Shown: in pieces, positions 9,373 through 17,627 of the stretch | Layout of the letters: every line of letters begins with the position of its first letter | Position numbering within the stretch: the stretch's first letter is position 1 | Assembly: GCF_001904745.1 (NCBI RefSeq) | Contig: NZ_MRCD01000004.1 | Span: 153,587 to 217,586 of the forward strand | Length of the DNA stretch: 64,000 nt | From: Calothrix sp. HK-06 | Lineage (GTDB): Bacteria; Cyanobacteriota; Cyanobacteriia; Cyanobacteriales; Nostocaceae | Direction of reading: 5' to 3' | The notes under the pieces: generated by a model | The model's database searches: none | Seen by the model: only the letters and a program-made list of their open reading frames with translations | What the model was told of the DNA's origin: nothing | Made by a program: the position numbers and the translations under genes

Positions 9373-9785
9373 CATTTAGCATTTTTGAGCTATCCCTTGC
9401 AGTATTGAAATGAATTAGGACTTACGTAAATAAACCAGGTTTCTGGCTTATCATTGTGTAAATCCTGTAGATTTTTGACATCAGATTCCTGTATTCCTAG
9501 CGAAGACGGGAATCATAATTCGTTTATCCAGGTGCAAAATTCATTCGTCGCGTTATAATTAACAAACTAGAATAAATTCAAATGTTCTAGTAAAAGGTTA
9601 AGTTAAAGAATAGAACTTGATACTTGAGGTTGTTGAGGGATAGTCAAATATTGCAATTTGGTACTCAATAGTTTGGATGTGCTAATTGTTGTGAACAAAC
9701 AATATATAAATAGTATATTGCCTTATGCTAGTTTGATAAAGCCTTTCTGGCAACTTTATTTTTTTTAGGTACCCGCCAGAATATT

Positions 9786-11075
9786 ATGCTTAACTCTGTT
9801 AGTACTACATCTAAAGCACAAAACCTTCCCCAAGCTCCTAGAAAATTTTATTTTCTAGAATACTTCTACATACTTTTAAAAGGTGTAAGTATATCTTCGC
9901 AAAGAGAAAAAATTTTTGAAGAATTTCTCCGCTTGAAGCATCAATATCGCTTAGGAGAATCAAAGTATAAAAAGTTAACAGAAGATTCAAGTACATCTAA
10001 TTACAAAATTACAAGTTACAGATATACATTTGAACAAGTCTTAAGTGAAGCTACAGACTATAAATTAATTACTTATAAAAATGAAGAAATTTTTTTAACA
10101 AATGATGGATTGAACGCTGTCAAAAAATACAAAGAAAAAGGAGAAATAGCATTTAACTATTACCTTTTTCAATTAATGGAAGAAAACTGTCAAGAACCAT
10201 TTAAGTATTTAATAGAGACTTGTTACCAAGCTAATCCTGTGAAATCAGGTCTGCTTATATTTCCAATTTACTCTGCAAGCCGTCTAGGTTTTGAGAGGGA
10301 ATCTCTTCAAAAATCCAAGGATATGAAGAAATATTTTAACGCTCTTAAAAATAAATTGGAAAAAGATATAGATAAGCATTTAGGAATGAGCAGAAATCTC
10401 AAAAATAAAAATGAAGAATTAATACTAAAATTAAGTGAAGAAGGGCTACTACCTATAGAAGATTCTCAACCTTTTGAACCAGCAAAATATAATACTATTT
10501 TGAGAAGAGGTAGAGATTTTTGGCTAAAGTACTTTTTACAGGAGTTGTACAATTATCAAATATCATTAAATTCGTTTGAGATATGGGCTTACAGAGGTAA
10601 GCAAGTTGGTATACTTCATATTACAGAATTTTATCCAGACCCACATTTTTACGGTAGGGTTGCTTATCCTCTTTCTGTTATAAAAAACAATAGTTATTCT
10701 GATAATTTTTCTGAATTTTATCAGTACTCAAATAACATGAAACTGTATCTTCACCAGCCCTCATGGGATGATGAGAAAAATCAGGAAGAATTTGTTCAGT
10801 CTTTACATCAAGCATATCTTGACGTAAAGCAATTAGCTCGAACTTATTTTGTTAGCTTACCAAATGTTAGAGAACGTGTATGCTATAGCATGAAAATATC
10901 GGAGTATTTATTCGATAAATTTTTAGGCTATGCATATCGTAATAAACAACTAAGAATTCGTATATCTCTAGAGGTCGATAAACTGCCTGATGAAACTAAA
11001 GTAATGTATTTAAGACGTGAACCTGTTATGGTTGATGGAAAGTCTCGTAATATTATTGCAATCGATTTAGCGTAG
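9786..11075 (+). CDS. Unknown protein with winged-helix-like N-terminal region; first gene of a four-gene cassette
   Basis: 429 aa, rich in Lys, Tyr, Phe and Asn, encoded in DNA more AT-rich than the neighbours. Residues about 30-120 (REKIFEEFLRLKHQYRLGESKYKKLTEDSST...ITSYRYTFEQVLSEATDYKLITYKNEEIFLTNDGLNAVKKY) resemble a winged helix, with helices, a wing-like ITYKNEEIFLTNDG hairpin and TxxGxxxxK spacing. The C-terminal half has no motif I know. It starts at ATG 9786 with no clear Shine-Dalgarno site. The next gene begins 13 bases after its stop, so they are surely co-transcribed. Possibly a DNA-binding or sensor subunit of a mobile defence-type system (inference). Confidence 0.7.
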   Translation: MLNSVSTTSKAQNLPQAPRKFYFLEYFYILLKGVSISSQREKIFEEFLRLKHQYRLGESKYKKLTEDSSTSNYKITSYRYTFEQVLSEATDYKLITYKNEEIFLTNDGLNAVKKYKEKGEIAFNYYLFQLMEENCQEPFKYLIETCYQANPVKSGLLIFPIYSASRLGFERESLQKSKDMKKYFNALKNKLEKDIDKHLGMSRNLKNKNEELILKLSEEGLLPIEDSQPFEPAKYNTILRRGRDFWLKYFLQELYNYQISLNSFEIWAYRGKQVGILHITEFYPDPHFYGRVAYPLSVIKNNSYSDNFSEFYQYSNNMKLYLHQPSWDDEKNQEEFVQSLHQAYLDVKQLARTYFVSLPNVRERVCYSMKISEYLFDKFLGYAYRNKQLRIRISLEVDKLPDETKVMYLRREPVMVDGKSRNIIAIDLA

Positions 11076-11088
11076 GATAAAATGAAAT

Positions 11089-12480
11089 ATGACTATCAGT
11101 AAGTATTCAAAAAGACCGAAAGCGGAGCTAGTAATTCAAAAAGGCAGATATGAAATTTATAATTTGAAGGAAAACCCATTTCCTTCTTCTCCATTTATTA
11201 ACCCTAATTCAAATGATGCAAGGAATAATGGTGAAATTTATGAGCCATCTATTCGTGAGCAAGAATATAACACCATAGAAGAAAACTTTTTTAAAGTGCC
11301 TCAAAGTGACCCTAACCATTTGAGGCTGGGTTACATTATGGACACTTCTTACATTGGTCGTGGAAATGGTAAATCAGCTTTACTCTTAAACATTCAAAAA
11401 AAAATAAATCAAGATTTTGGACTATCTATATCTAATGAATTAAATAAATGTTTTGCAATAATTATTGTACCCGAAGCGGGTGGAAAAACAAAAACGTTTG
11501 AAAGCTTTGTTGAACTTTTTGTTAAATATATATTTGAATCAAATTTAATTGAAGATAGTTTGATTTCATTGCGCTTAGAAGCAATTATAGAATTGTACGA
11601 CAGTTTTGATGTTGATAAAAATTTCTCTGACGAGGTAGACTTAAAAAATAAGCTTAAGTCGCCTAATTGGTATTCTGACAACGGTATTGATTTTAGACAT
11701 GTTTCACAGCAAATCCTTTCTAATCCTTATTTACAAGGATTACCTCAAGATTTTCCTATCTTTTCATCTACTCCTTTACTATTCGAGCTAGTAGAGCAGA
11801 ATAATTTTAAGGAGTATTATGAAAATCTCAAACGTGGTAAACCTAGACTTGAGTTTGTTTTTTCACATTTAGTAAATTTATTTTTGGCGGCAGGTTTTAA
11901 TGGTGCCTACATTTTTGTTGATGATTTTGAACGTGTTCCTGACTTTCAAAGCGAACGTCAAAAGAGAGATTTTGCACTAGAGTTGAGAACTTGCCTCTTT
12001 GATGGTCTTTATACAAATGCTAGAGTAGGATTCTACAACTTTATACTTGTATTACATGCTGGAGTACCAAGGTTAATTCAATCAGCCTGGGAACAAAGCG
12101 GTTTAGAGCAGAGGTCACCAATTTTCTTTAAAGGGACAGCAAAGAACGTAATTCGTTTTGAGAAAATCAAGCTTAAAGATGCATTTTTATTAGTGCAAAA
12201 ATATCTTCAAGCGTATCGAATTCATACAGAAAATACAAATGAATTGTATCCTTTTACAGAAGAAGCTGTCGCTAAAATTGCAGAATTAAGTGAATATAAT
12301 GCTTCTAAAATTCTAAAAATGGCTTACGAAGTATTGGAAAGAGCCGTAGAAAGAATGGTTCAAGAAATAAATATTGATTTTGTGTTGACCACTGATGACT
12401 CTAATCCCATCGCTGAGGAACGTCCAGTTAGCGGAATATCTGATGCAAAAACAAAGGATTTAATGAGAGAATCAGAGTAA
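11089..12480 (+). CDS. P-loop NTPase (AAA/STAND-like), core of the four-gene cassette
   Basis: 463 aa. YIGRGNGKSALLL near residue 90 is a Walker A loop (GxxxxGKS), and GAYIFVDDFERVPD near 280 is a Walker B strand ending in two aspartates. RFEKIKLKDAFLLVQKYLQAYRI followed by a C-terminal helical lid (PFTEEAVAKIAELSEYNASKILKMAYEVLERAV) is like the lid and winged region of Orc/Cdc6-type or BREX-type ATPases. The NPFPSSPFINPNS opening is typical of bacterial P-loop proteins that begin with a short Pro-rich latch. It is bracketed by unknown proteins and a PIN nuclease. I cannot place it in a named defence family. Confidence 0.75.
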   Translation: MTISKYSKRPKAELVIQKGRYEIYNLKENPFPSSPFINPNSNDARNNGEIYEPSIREQEYNTIEENFFKVPQSDPNHLRLGYIMDTSYIGRGNGKSALLLNIQKKINQDFGLSISNELNKCFAIIIVPEAGGKTKTFESFVELFVKYIFESNLIEDSLISLRLEAIIELYDSFDVDKNFSDEVDLKNKLKSPNWYSDNGIDFRHVSQQILSNPYLQGLPQDFPIFSSTPLLFELVEQNNFKEYYENLKRGKPRLEFVFSHLVNLFLAAGFNGAYIFVDDFERVPDFQSERQKRDFALELRTCLFDGLYTNARVGFYNFILVLHAGVPRLIQSAWEQSGLEQRSPIFFKGTAKNVIRFEKIKLKDAFLLVQKYLQAYRIHTENTNELYPFTEEAVAKIAELSEYNASKILKMAYEVLERAVERMVQEINIDFVLTTDDSNPIAEERPVSGISDAKTKDLMRESE

Positions 12481-12499
12481 ACAGTGAAATTTTAGTTTT

Positions 12500-12871
12500 A
12501 TGAAAAAACACTGTTTAACTAGAGAACAATTATCTAGGCTTTTCGAGATAAACTTTGATAGTACTAACTTACAATCAGATGAGGCTGATTTTAAAGTATT
12601 AGTCGAAGATTGGGAAAATTGGGAGTTGGAGTTTATTTGTTTATCAACTCTTCTATCACAATTTCTTGAAAGTAAACAAAAACAGTCAGAGGATGCGACG
12701 ATTATTTTAAATAAAATTTATGCTTTGTCTGAATCACGAGGTTTGTTTACTGTTGAAGAAATGGATAATAAATTCATAGAATATATGTTTAAATATGTTC
12801 GTAAATATGATTTAGATATAGAAGATAATTTAGTAGAAATTCGAGGCTATTTGGGTGAGCATAAGTACTGA
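12500..12871 (+). CDS. Small acidic hypothetical protein of the four-gene cassette
   Basis: 123 aa, strongly acidic (DWENWELEFICLSTLLSQFLESKQKQSEDATIILNKIY...EEMDNKFIEYMFKYVRKYDLDIEDNLVEIRGYLGEHKY), predicted all-helical. It starts 19 bases after the ATPase gene and ends about where the PIN nuclease starts. Its size, charge and position directly before a nuclease gene would suit a neutralising or adaptor protein, but there is no sequence motif to prove it. No homologue is recognised. Confidence 0.65.
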   Translation: MKKHCLTREQLSRLFEINFDSTNLQSDEADFKVLVEDWENWELEFICLSTLLSQFLESKQKQSEDATIILNKIYALSESRGLFTVEEMDNKFIEYMFKYVRKYDLDIEDNLVEIRGYLGEHKY

Positions 12872-12881
12872 GATAAAATTA

Positions 12882-13349
12882 ATGAAAAAACGATTTGTTA
12901 TAGATACAAATGCATTAATTTATTATTTTTATCATATTTTTAACGTGTCTCCTCAAATATCTTCAAAAGGTAGGTCAATAATAAACAAAGCATTACAAGA
13001 CAACAGTGATTATCTTATCATTATACCTAGCGTTGTATTTGTGGAAATATTTGATAAATGGTTTCGTGACAATAGTAACAGTAATATAGGTGGAGAAGAG
13101 TTTAGAGCAAGGTTTATCTCTGAAGTCTTTATCCCTATTAAAAACTCTCCAAATATTGAAATTAGAGAATTAGACAAAGAAGTTTTAGAAACTTTCTTAT
13201 CTTTAAACGATACATATATTAAGCTAGAGAATCGAGATAGAATAATACTTGCCTCAGCAGTTGTTCTAAATTCATACTTAATAACATCAGATCGCAAGAT
13301 TAAAGAGTATGTAGAAAAATATCAAATTATTCCTGGTATTATAGATTAA
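12882..13349 (+). CDS. PIN-domain ribonuclease (VapC-like), last gene of the four-gene cassette
   Basis: 155 aa from ATG 12882 (MKKRFVIDTNALIYYFYH). The DTNALI near the N-terminus is the first metal-binding Asp of PIN nucleases. SVVFVEIFDKWF supplies the conserved Glu, and ENRDRIILASAVVLNSYLITSDRKI supplies the DxxI-hA...LITxD core. An in-frame GTG at 12855 would make it overlap the preceding gene by 17 bases and is also possible. PIN enzymes cut RNA or single-stranded DNA. Here it ends an operon with a P-loop NTPase rather than a simple antitoxin, which is unusual. A GTAGAGACG repeat follows the operon. Confidence 0.8.
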   Translation: MKKRFVIDTNALIYYFYHIFNVSPQISSKGRSIINKALQDNSDYLIIIPSVVFVEIFDKWFRDNSNSNIGGEEFRARFISEVFIPIKNSPNIEIRELDKEVLETFLSLNDTYIKLENRDRIILASAVVLNSYLITSDRKIKEYVEKYQIIPGIID

Positions 13350-13406
13350 TGTATAGCAGTCCTATCTTGTTTTATTGTTAAATGAGGATTTTACGTTGTT
13401 TCAGAC

Positions 13407-13435
13407 GTAGAGACGCGATTTAATCGCGTCTCTAC
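13407..13435. repeat. 29-bp GTAGAGACG-family palindrome after the cassette
   Basis: GTAGAGACGCGATT and AATCGCGTCTCTAC around a single central base. It lies between the convergent PIN gene and glycosyltransferase gene and probably works as a bidirectional hairpin. Confidence 0.8.
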
Positions 13436-13462
13436 AAATATTGGTGCCCGGTATTGTTTGAA

Positions 13463-14599
13463 TTATATTTTATTGAGTAACTGGGCTATTTGCTGATTAA
13501 TTACTTCTGCGTCAAACCTTTCACGCGCGCTATAAAGTGCATTATCTGCTAACATTACGGTTTTTGATGTTTTTTCTACGCAGCTTTTAATAACTTGTGC
13601 AAGTTCTTGTGGTTGGTTTGGCGTAACGAGATAGCCATTTACATTATCTTCGACTATTTCAACGGCGCCACCTGCTTTTGCTGCAACTACTGGTTTTCCA
13701 CATAACATTGCTTCTACTATAACTCTACCAAATGGTTCGGCGGCGATTGAGGTGTGTGCTACTAAATCACATGCTGACATTAGTTGAGGTATGTCGGAAC
13801 GGAAACCTAGAAATTTAACGCGGTTTTGAAGTTGCAGCTTTTCTACTTGTTCGTGCAGTTGTTTGACGTATTCTTGTTCTCCAAATAATGCGTCACCAAC
13901 TAATATAGCTGTGACTTGTGAAGGAGACTTTGCTATTGCTTCTATTAATATATGTTGTCCTTTCCACGGTGATAAACGGCTAAAGTGTCCAATTACAAAT
14001 TTATCTTCGAGTTCTAATTCTTGACGAAGTTGTTTTATTTGGGCTTCGTTTACTTGATATGATGTTGAGTCAAAGCCGTTGTAAACTACTTCTACTATGT
14101 CCGCACGTCCGGATGCTGCAATAAAAGCGGTTTTACTGGCTTGCGAGTTTGCTATGATAATGCGTGCAAATCGATTTGCTAGGGTAACGGCAATAGTTCG
14201 GTTTGTTTTGCTGAAGTGTTCAGGAGATAATATATCGTGAAGATGATATACTAATGGGCGCCGACTCAGAAAACTTGCAATGGCGCCGATAACTAGTGCT
14301 TTTTGTGTGTTAGCGTAAATTAAATCATAGTCACGGGCAATTTTTGCTACTTTGTTAATTAAGGGTAATAGCTGAGTTAAACTTGCTAAACCTTGTATTA
14401 ATGTGCTTTCTTTACGAACTTGAATAGCTTGGTTTGTTAAAATTTTTACGGGTATTTGATTTTTTTCGAGTAAGTCGCGAAATGAACCGTCAGCGAATAA
14501 GCCTACTAAACAATTAGAGCGATACGGTTTTGCTATGTCTATTAAACATAATTCGGCGCCGCCCGGTTTGCCGCTTTGGTCTAAAAATAATATTTTCAT
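13463..14599 (-). CDS. Family 4 glycosyltransferase (GT-B fold)
   Basis: 378 aa from ATG 14599 (MKILFLDQSGKPGGAELCLIDIAKPYR). The frame extends 18 codons further up, but GT4 proteins start at the first beta strand. The N-terminal acceptor domain runs to about 180. The C-terminal nucleotide-sugar domain has GHFSRLSPWKGQHILIEAI, FLGFRSDIPQLMSACDL and EPFGRVIVEAMLCGKPVVAAKAGGAVEIV (the E-x7-E motif). It transfers a sugar from a nucleotide donor, probably to an envelope or exopolysaccharide precursor; the exact substrate cannot be told. It is single, downstream of cupB on the same strand but separated from it by a palindrome. Confidence 0.88.
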   Translation of the reverse strand: MKILFLDQSGKPGGAELCLIDIAKPYRSNCLVGLFADGSFRDLLEKNQIPVKILTNQAIQVRKESTLIQGLASLTQLLPLINKVAKIARDYDLIYANTQKALVIGAIASFLSRRPLVYHLHDILSPEHFSKTNRTIAVTLANRFARIIIANSQASKTAFIAASGRADIVEVVYNGFDSTSYQVNEAQIKQLRQELELEDKFVIGHFSRLSPWKGQHILIEAIAKSPSQVTAILVGDALFGEQEYVKQLHEQVEKLQLQNRVKFLGFRSDIPQLMSACDLVAHTSIAAEPFGRVIVEAMLCGKPVVAAKAGGAVEIVEDNVNGYLVTPNQPQELAQVIKSCVEKTSKTVMLADNALYSARERFDAEVINQQIAQLLNKI

Positions 14600-14718
14600 A
14601 TATATAAAGCACGAATGTATCGTGTCCTTACAATATCTTATTGTTTTATTCACTTGTAACTAGTTACAAGATTTAAATAAAAAATTTACAGTAAAAAAAT
14701 ATTAATTGAATGACGTAT

Positions 14719-14736
14719 GGTGGGCCGCGGCCCACC
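14719..14736. repeat. Perfect GGTGGGCCGCGGCCCACC palindrome
   Basis: 18-bp perfect palindrome followed by CTAC, just after the cupB stop codon on the minus strand. It could end the ndhF4-ndhD4-cupB transcript. Related GTGGGC/GCCCAC dyads are at 59798 and 63661. Confidence 0.7.
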
Positions 14737-14755
14737 CTACACTGATGAGCAAAAG

Positions 14756-15892
14756 TTAAGAGTCTTTGTTTACGTCTAGTAAGCGTGAGTTTTGTAATCT
14801 ATCGAGCCATTTTTGGAAATAGACTTGGTTAGCCATTTGCTCGTTGGGGTTTTGGGTATCGGCAGGATGGGGCATTAGTCCCAAAATTGTTGCTGAGGTT
14901 ACGCAAAACATCGATTTTTGGAAGCTGATACATATTTGTACTCGCAGGTCGTCTTCTCCTCTGGGACTTTTACGGTATATTTCGTGCAGGTATTCGGGTA
15001 GAAAGTGCCGCATGTCTTGCATTAGCAATGTTGGAGGAATACCGGCGCCTCCTATGGGTAGGGGGTCTGCGTATAAGGCGCCGTATTGAAAGCGCGCTTG
15101 GTCTGCGGGTATTTGATATGCTTGAGCGTTATATGAAACTGTTCCTGGGAAGGGTGTTCCTCTAAAGAATACTGCTTCGACGTAGGGTATAGCGGTGTCT
15201 ACTAAGAAGGTTAAACCTAATGATTTGGGTAGAATGCTATAAGTTTTATCTTTGATTTTGACTGAGTAAGTAATTGGTCTTGAGGCATCAAAAACTAAAC
15301 CGTCTTTTATATGGTTGACGACTTCTGGAATTGTTCTTATCATTCCCATGTCGTAATAGTCTGATAATGATAGAAATATATCAGCCATGACGCGCCAGAA
15401 TTGTCCTAAACCACTGTAGTATGCAGAAACTCGCAGTTGTTCGGTTAGAAAATCGGGAAATAAGCTATTTAAACCTAAGACAAAAGGATTATTTCCAAAT
15501 TTTGCTTGTATTATAGCGTTGGCTCGCTGTTGAAATTCTGGAGTATCTAAATAACTATCTAAACCACCACCACCGTGCCAATACATTGCTTTCATGCAAT
15601 ATTCGGCATATTCAAAGTTTATACGGTCGTGCCACCAATGTTTAAATAGTTTTTTTCTATTGATGTCACCGTTGAAGTATTTGAAAAAGGGGAAAAATAC
15701 TAAGAATTGATTTTCTGCGATGTAAATGAGGTTTTTAGAATATTCGTCTAAAACGACTCCGTAGCTTTTTAATATACCCACTACTTCGCGGACGTTTTCT
15801 GGTGTATCTGGAAGTAGTGAATCACCATTTTGTAATCTTTTTAGGTATTCTACTAAAGGATAGTTATCAAGTGTTTTTGCTTTTGTTACCAT
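14756..15892 (-). CDS. cupB: CO2 hydration protein ChpX/CupB of the NDH-1MS' complex
   Basis: 378 aa, ChpXY family (PF10216). The family binds to the NdhD/NdhF end of a specialised NDH-1 complex and, with zinc, drives one-way CO2 hydration to bicarbonate at the thylakoid. Characteristic conserved stretches are FKHWWHDRINFEYAEYCMKAMYWHGGGGLDSYLDTPEF (about 83-120), with several His/Arg/Glu candidates for the metal site, and PFPGTVSYNAQAYQIPADQARFQYGALYADPLP. The shorter length and the ndhF-ndhD-chp order facing ccmK point to the constitutive CupB form rather than the CO2-induced CupA, which normally has cupS after it; no cupS is here. Confidence 0.85.
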   Translation of the reverse strand: MVTKAKTLDNYPLVEYLKRLQNGDSLLPDTPENVREVVGILKSYGVVLDEYSKNLIYIAENQFLVFFPFFKYFNGDINRKKLFKHWWHDRINFEYAEYCMKAMYWHGGGGLDSYLDTPEFQQRANAIIQAKFGNNPFVLGLNSLFPDFLTEQLRVSAYYSGLGQFWRVMADIFLSLSDYYDMGMIRTIPEVVNHIKDGLVFDASRPITYSVKIKDKTYSILPKSLGLTFLVDTAIPYVEAVFFRGTPFPGTVSYNAQAYQIPADQARFQYGALYADPLPIGGAGIPPTLLMQDMRHFLPEYLHEIYRKSPRGEDDLRVQICISFQKSMFCVTSATILGLMPHPADTQNPNEQMANQVYFQKWLDRLQNSRLLDVNKDS

Positions 15893-15907
15893 ATTTTTGT
15901 ATTAGGG

Positions 15908-16033
15908 GTAGGTTGGGGAGTCACCTCCGTGCGCGGGTTCCCCGCGTTGAGGAGAGTGACGTTGGAGGAAAGGAACCCAACAAGAACGCAAATATTTACG
16001 TTGGGTTCCGCATTTGCGCTCCACCCAACCTAC
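15908..16033. repeat. 126-bp GTAGGTTGGG...CCCAACCTAC inverted repeat between ndhD4 and cupB
   Basis: The outer arms GTAGGTTGGG/CCCAACCTAC and inner arms GGAACCCAAC/GTTGGGTTCC make a compound hairpin filling the whole ndhD4-cupB spacer. It is a larger version of the copies at 4828 and 9275. It may tune cupB expression relative to ndhD4 (inference). Confidence 0.7.
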
Positions 16034-16041
16034 AATATTTG

Positions 16042-17523
16042 TTATTTAGCAACGGTTGCAACTACGTTTTCAATGTGAACCATTGCGGTTGTTGTTGGTT
16101 CTGTCCAGTGTATTAACCATGCGGGTTGAATACCGAAAATGAGAATCAATACTGCTAGGGCAAAAGCTGGAAGACGGTCACTCCAGTACACTCTTGGTAA
16201 ATTCATTACCTGTGTGGATAATCTACCGAAGAATGCTCGGTTCATTAAGATTAGGAAGTAAACTGCTGTTAACCCTGTTCCTATCATTGATATTAGGGTT
16301 TGCACTGGGAAAACGGCGAAGCTGCCCCGAAAGACGATAAATTCGGAAATAAACCCGACCATTCCGGGTATTCCAGCACTTGCCATTATCCCAACTACCA
16401 TTAAGCTACCAATTACTGGCATTCCGCGTTCGGGGTTGAAGAGTCCTTGAACTACATCTAAGTCACGACTGCCTGCTTTTTTATATACAACACCTACTAG
16501 CAGGAACAGTAGTGCTGATATTAAACCATGACTAATCATTTGTAACACTGCTCCTAACACGCTCAATGGTGTTGCAGCAGCAGCGGCAAGTAGTATATAG
16601 CCCATGTGTCCAACTGAACTATATGCTACCATTTTCTTCATGTCTTTTTGAGCGATAGCACAAGATGAACCATATAGTACGCTAATTACTGACCATGTTG
16701 CTAAAAACGGCGCTGCGGTTGCCCAAGCATCGGGTAGTAAATCCATGCCAAACCGGAGTAAACCATAAGTACCTAGTTTCAATAGTACCCCTGCTAACAA
16801 TACCGATATTGGTGTGGAAGCTTCAACGTGAGCATCGGGTAGCCAGGTATGAAAAGGTACTAAAGGCATTTTGATGCCAAAACCAATTAAGATTCCTAAC
16901 AGTAAGATGATTTGCGTAACCAGTGGTAGACTTTCGGTATTCAAATTTTCGAGCGCAAAGCTGTGTGAACCACTTAGCAGCACCATACCAAGGAAACTTG
17001 CTAATATCAAAAATCCTGATACTGCTGTGTATATCAAAAATTTCGTTGCTGCATAACCTCGACGTTCACCACCCCAAATCGCAATTAGTAAGTACAGGGG
17101 AATCAATTCGATTTCGTAAAACAGGAAAAATAATAGCAAGTCCTGCGATAGAAAGGCGCCTGTGACTCCGATATTTAATAGCAGTAATAATGAATAATAA
17201 AATCGCGGTCGATTTATAGATTCATCAGAACTGTAAATCGCAATACAAGTCAACAGCGCATTTAGTACTAACAATGGTAATGATAACCCATCAATACCAA
17301 GATTGTAATTCAAGCCCAATGCATCTATCCAGGGCAAGAATTCTGTAAATTGTTGTGAGACGTTGCTTGGGTTAAATAAAAATCCCAAAACAATCGTCCA
17401 TACAAAAGCAACGCTAGCAAAACCCAAAGCAATTTTACGTGTTAGCTTTGGCGTTATTTCGACGGGCAAAAACCCTATTAATGCGGCGCCAAAAAACGGC
17501 AACAAAAGTAATACAGTAAGCAT
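16042..17523 (-). CDS. ndhD4: NDH-1 proton-pumping subunit NdhD4
   Basis: 493 aa with about 14 membrane helices, of the Mrp/NuoM type. Proton-path landmarks are FYEIELIPLYLLIAIWGGERRGYAATKFL (Glu in helix 5) and HTWLPDAHVEASTPISVLLAGVLLKLGTYGLLRFG. In CO2-uptake complexes NdhD4 and NdhF4 replace NdhD1 and NdhF1. I assign the 4 subtype from the operon (ndhF4-ndhD4-cupB next to ccm), since sequence alone cannot separate it from ndhD3 by eye. The ndhF4 gene lies 104 bases upstream with a repeat between. Confidence 0.88.
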   Translation of the reverse strand: MLTVLLLLPFFGAALIGFLPVEITPKLTRKIALGFASVAFVWTIVLGFLFNPSNVSQQFTEFLPWIDALGLNYNLGIDGLSLPLLVLNALLTCIAIYSSDESINRPRFYYSLLLLLNIGVTGAFLSQDLLLFFLFYEIELIPLYLLIAIWGGERRGYAATKFLIYTAVSGFLILASFLGMVLLSGSHSFALENLNTESLPLVTQIILLLGILIGFGIKMPLVPFHTWLPDAHVEASTPISVLLAGVLLKLGTYGLLRFGMDLLPDAWATAAPFLATWSVISVLYGSSCAIAQKDMKKMVAYSSVGHMGYILLAAAAATPLSVLGAVLQMISHGLISALLFLLVGVVYKKAGSRDLDVVQGLFNPERGMPVIGSLMVVGIMASAGIPGMVGFISEFIVFRGSFAVFPVQTLISMIGTGLTAVYFLILMNRAFFGRLSTQVMNLPRVYWSDRLPAFALAVLILIFGIQPAWLIHWTEPTTTAMVHIENVVATVAK

Positions 17524-17529
17524 TTTTTA

Positions 17530-17626
17530 AGTTATGAGTGAAAAGTTATGAGTTATGAGTGAAAAGTTATGAGTTATGAGTTATGAGAGTAAAACTTATT
17601 AACTCCTAACTTCTAACTCTTAACTA
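17530..17626. repeat. Tandem GTTATGAG-type heptamer repeats in the ndhF4-ndhD4 spacer
   Basis: Two copies of AGTTATGAGTGAAA are followed by AGTTATGAGTTATGAGTTATGAG, then an inverted arm AACTCCTAAC...AACTCTTAACT. This is the short tandemly repeated repetitive type known from filamentous cyanobacteria. It occupies nearly the whole spacer inside an operon. Confidence 0.8.
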
Positions 17627-17627
17627 T

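Noticed and set aside
9786..13349. Reading the four-gene cassette as a known BREX or Zorya locus
   Set aside because: No PglX/PglZ-type, methylase, helicase or MotA/B-like gene is present, and the NTPase motif context does not match what I know of BrxC/BrxD. Kept as uncharacterised.
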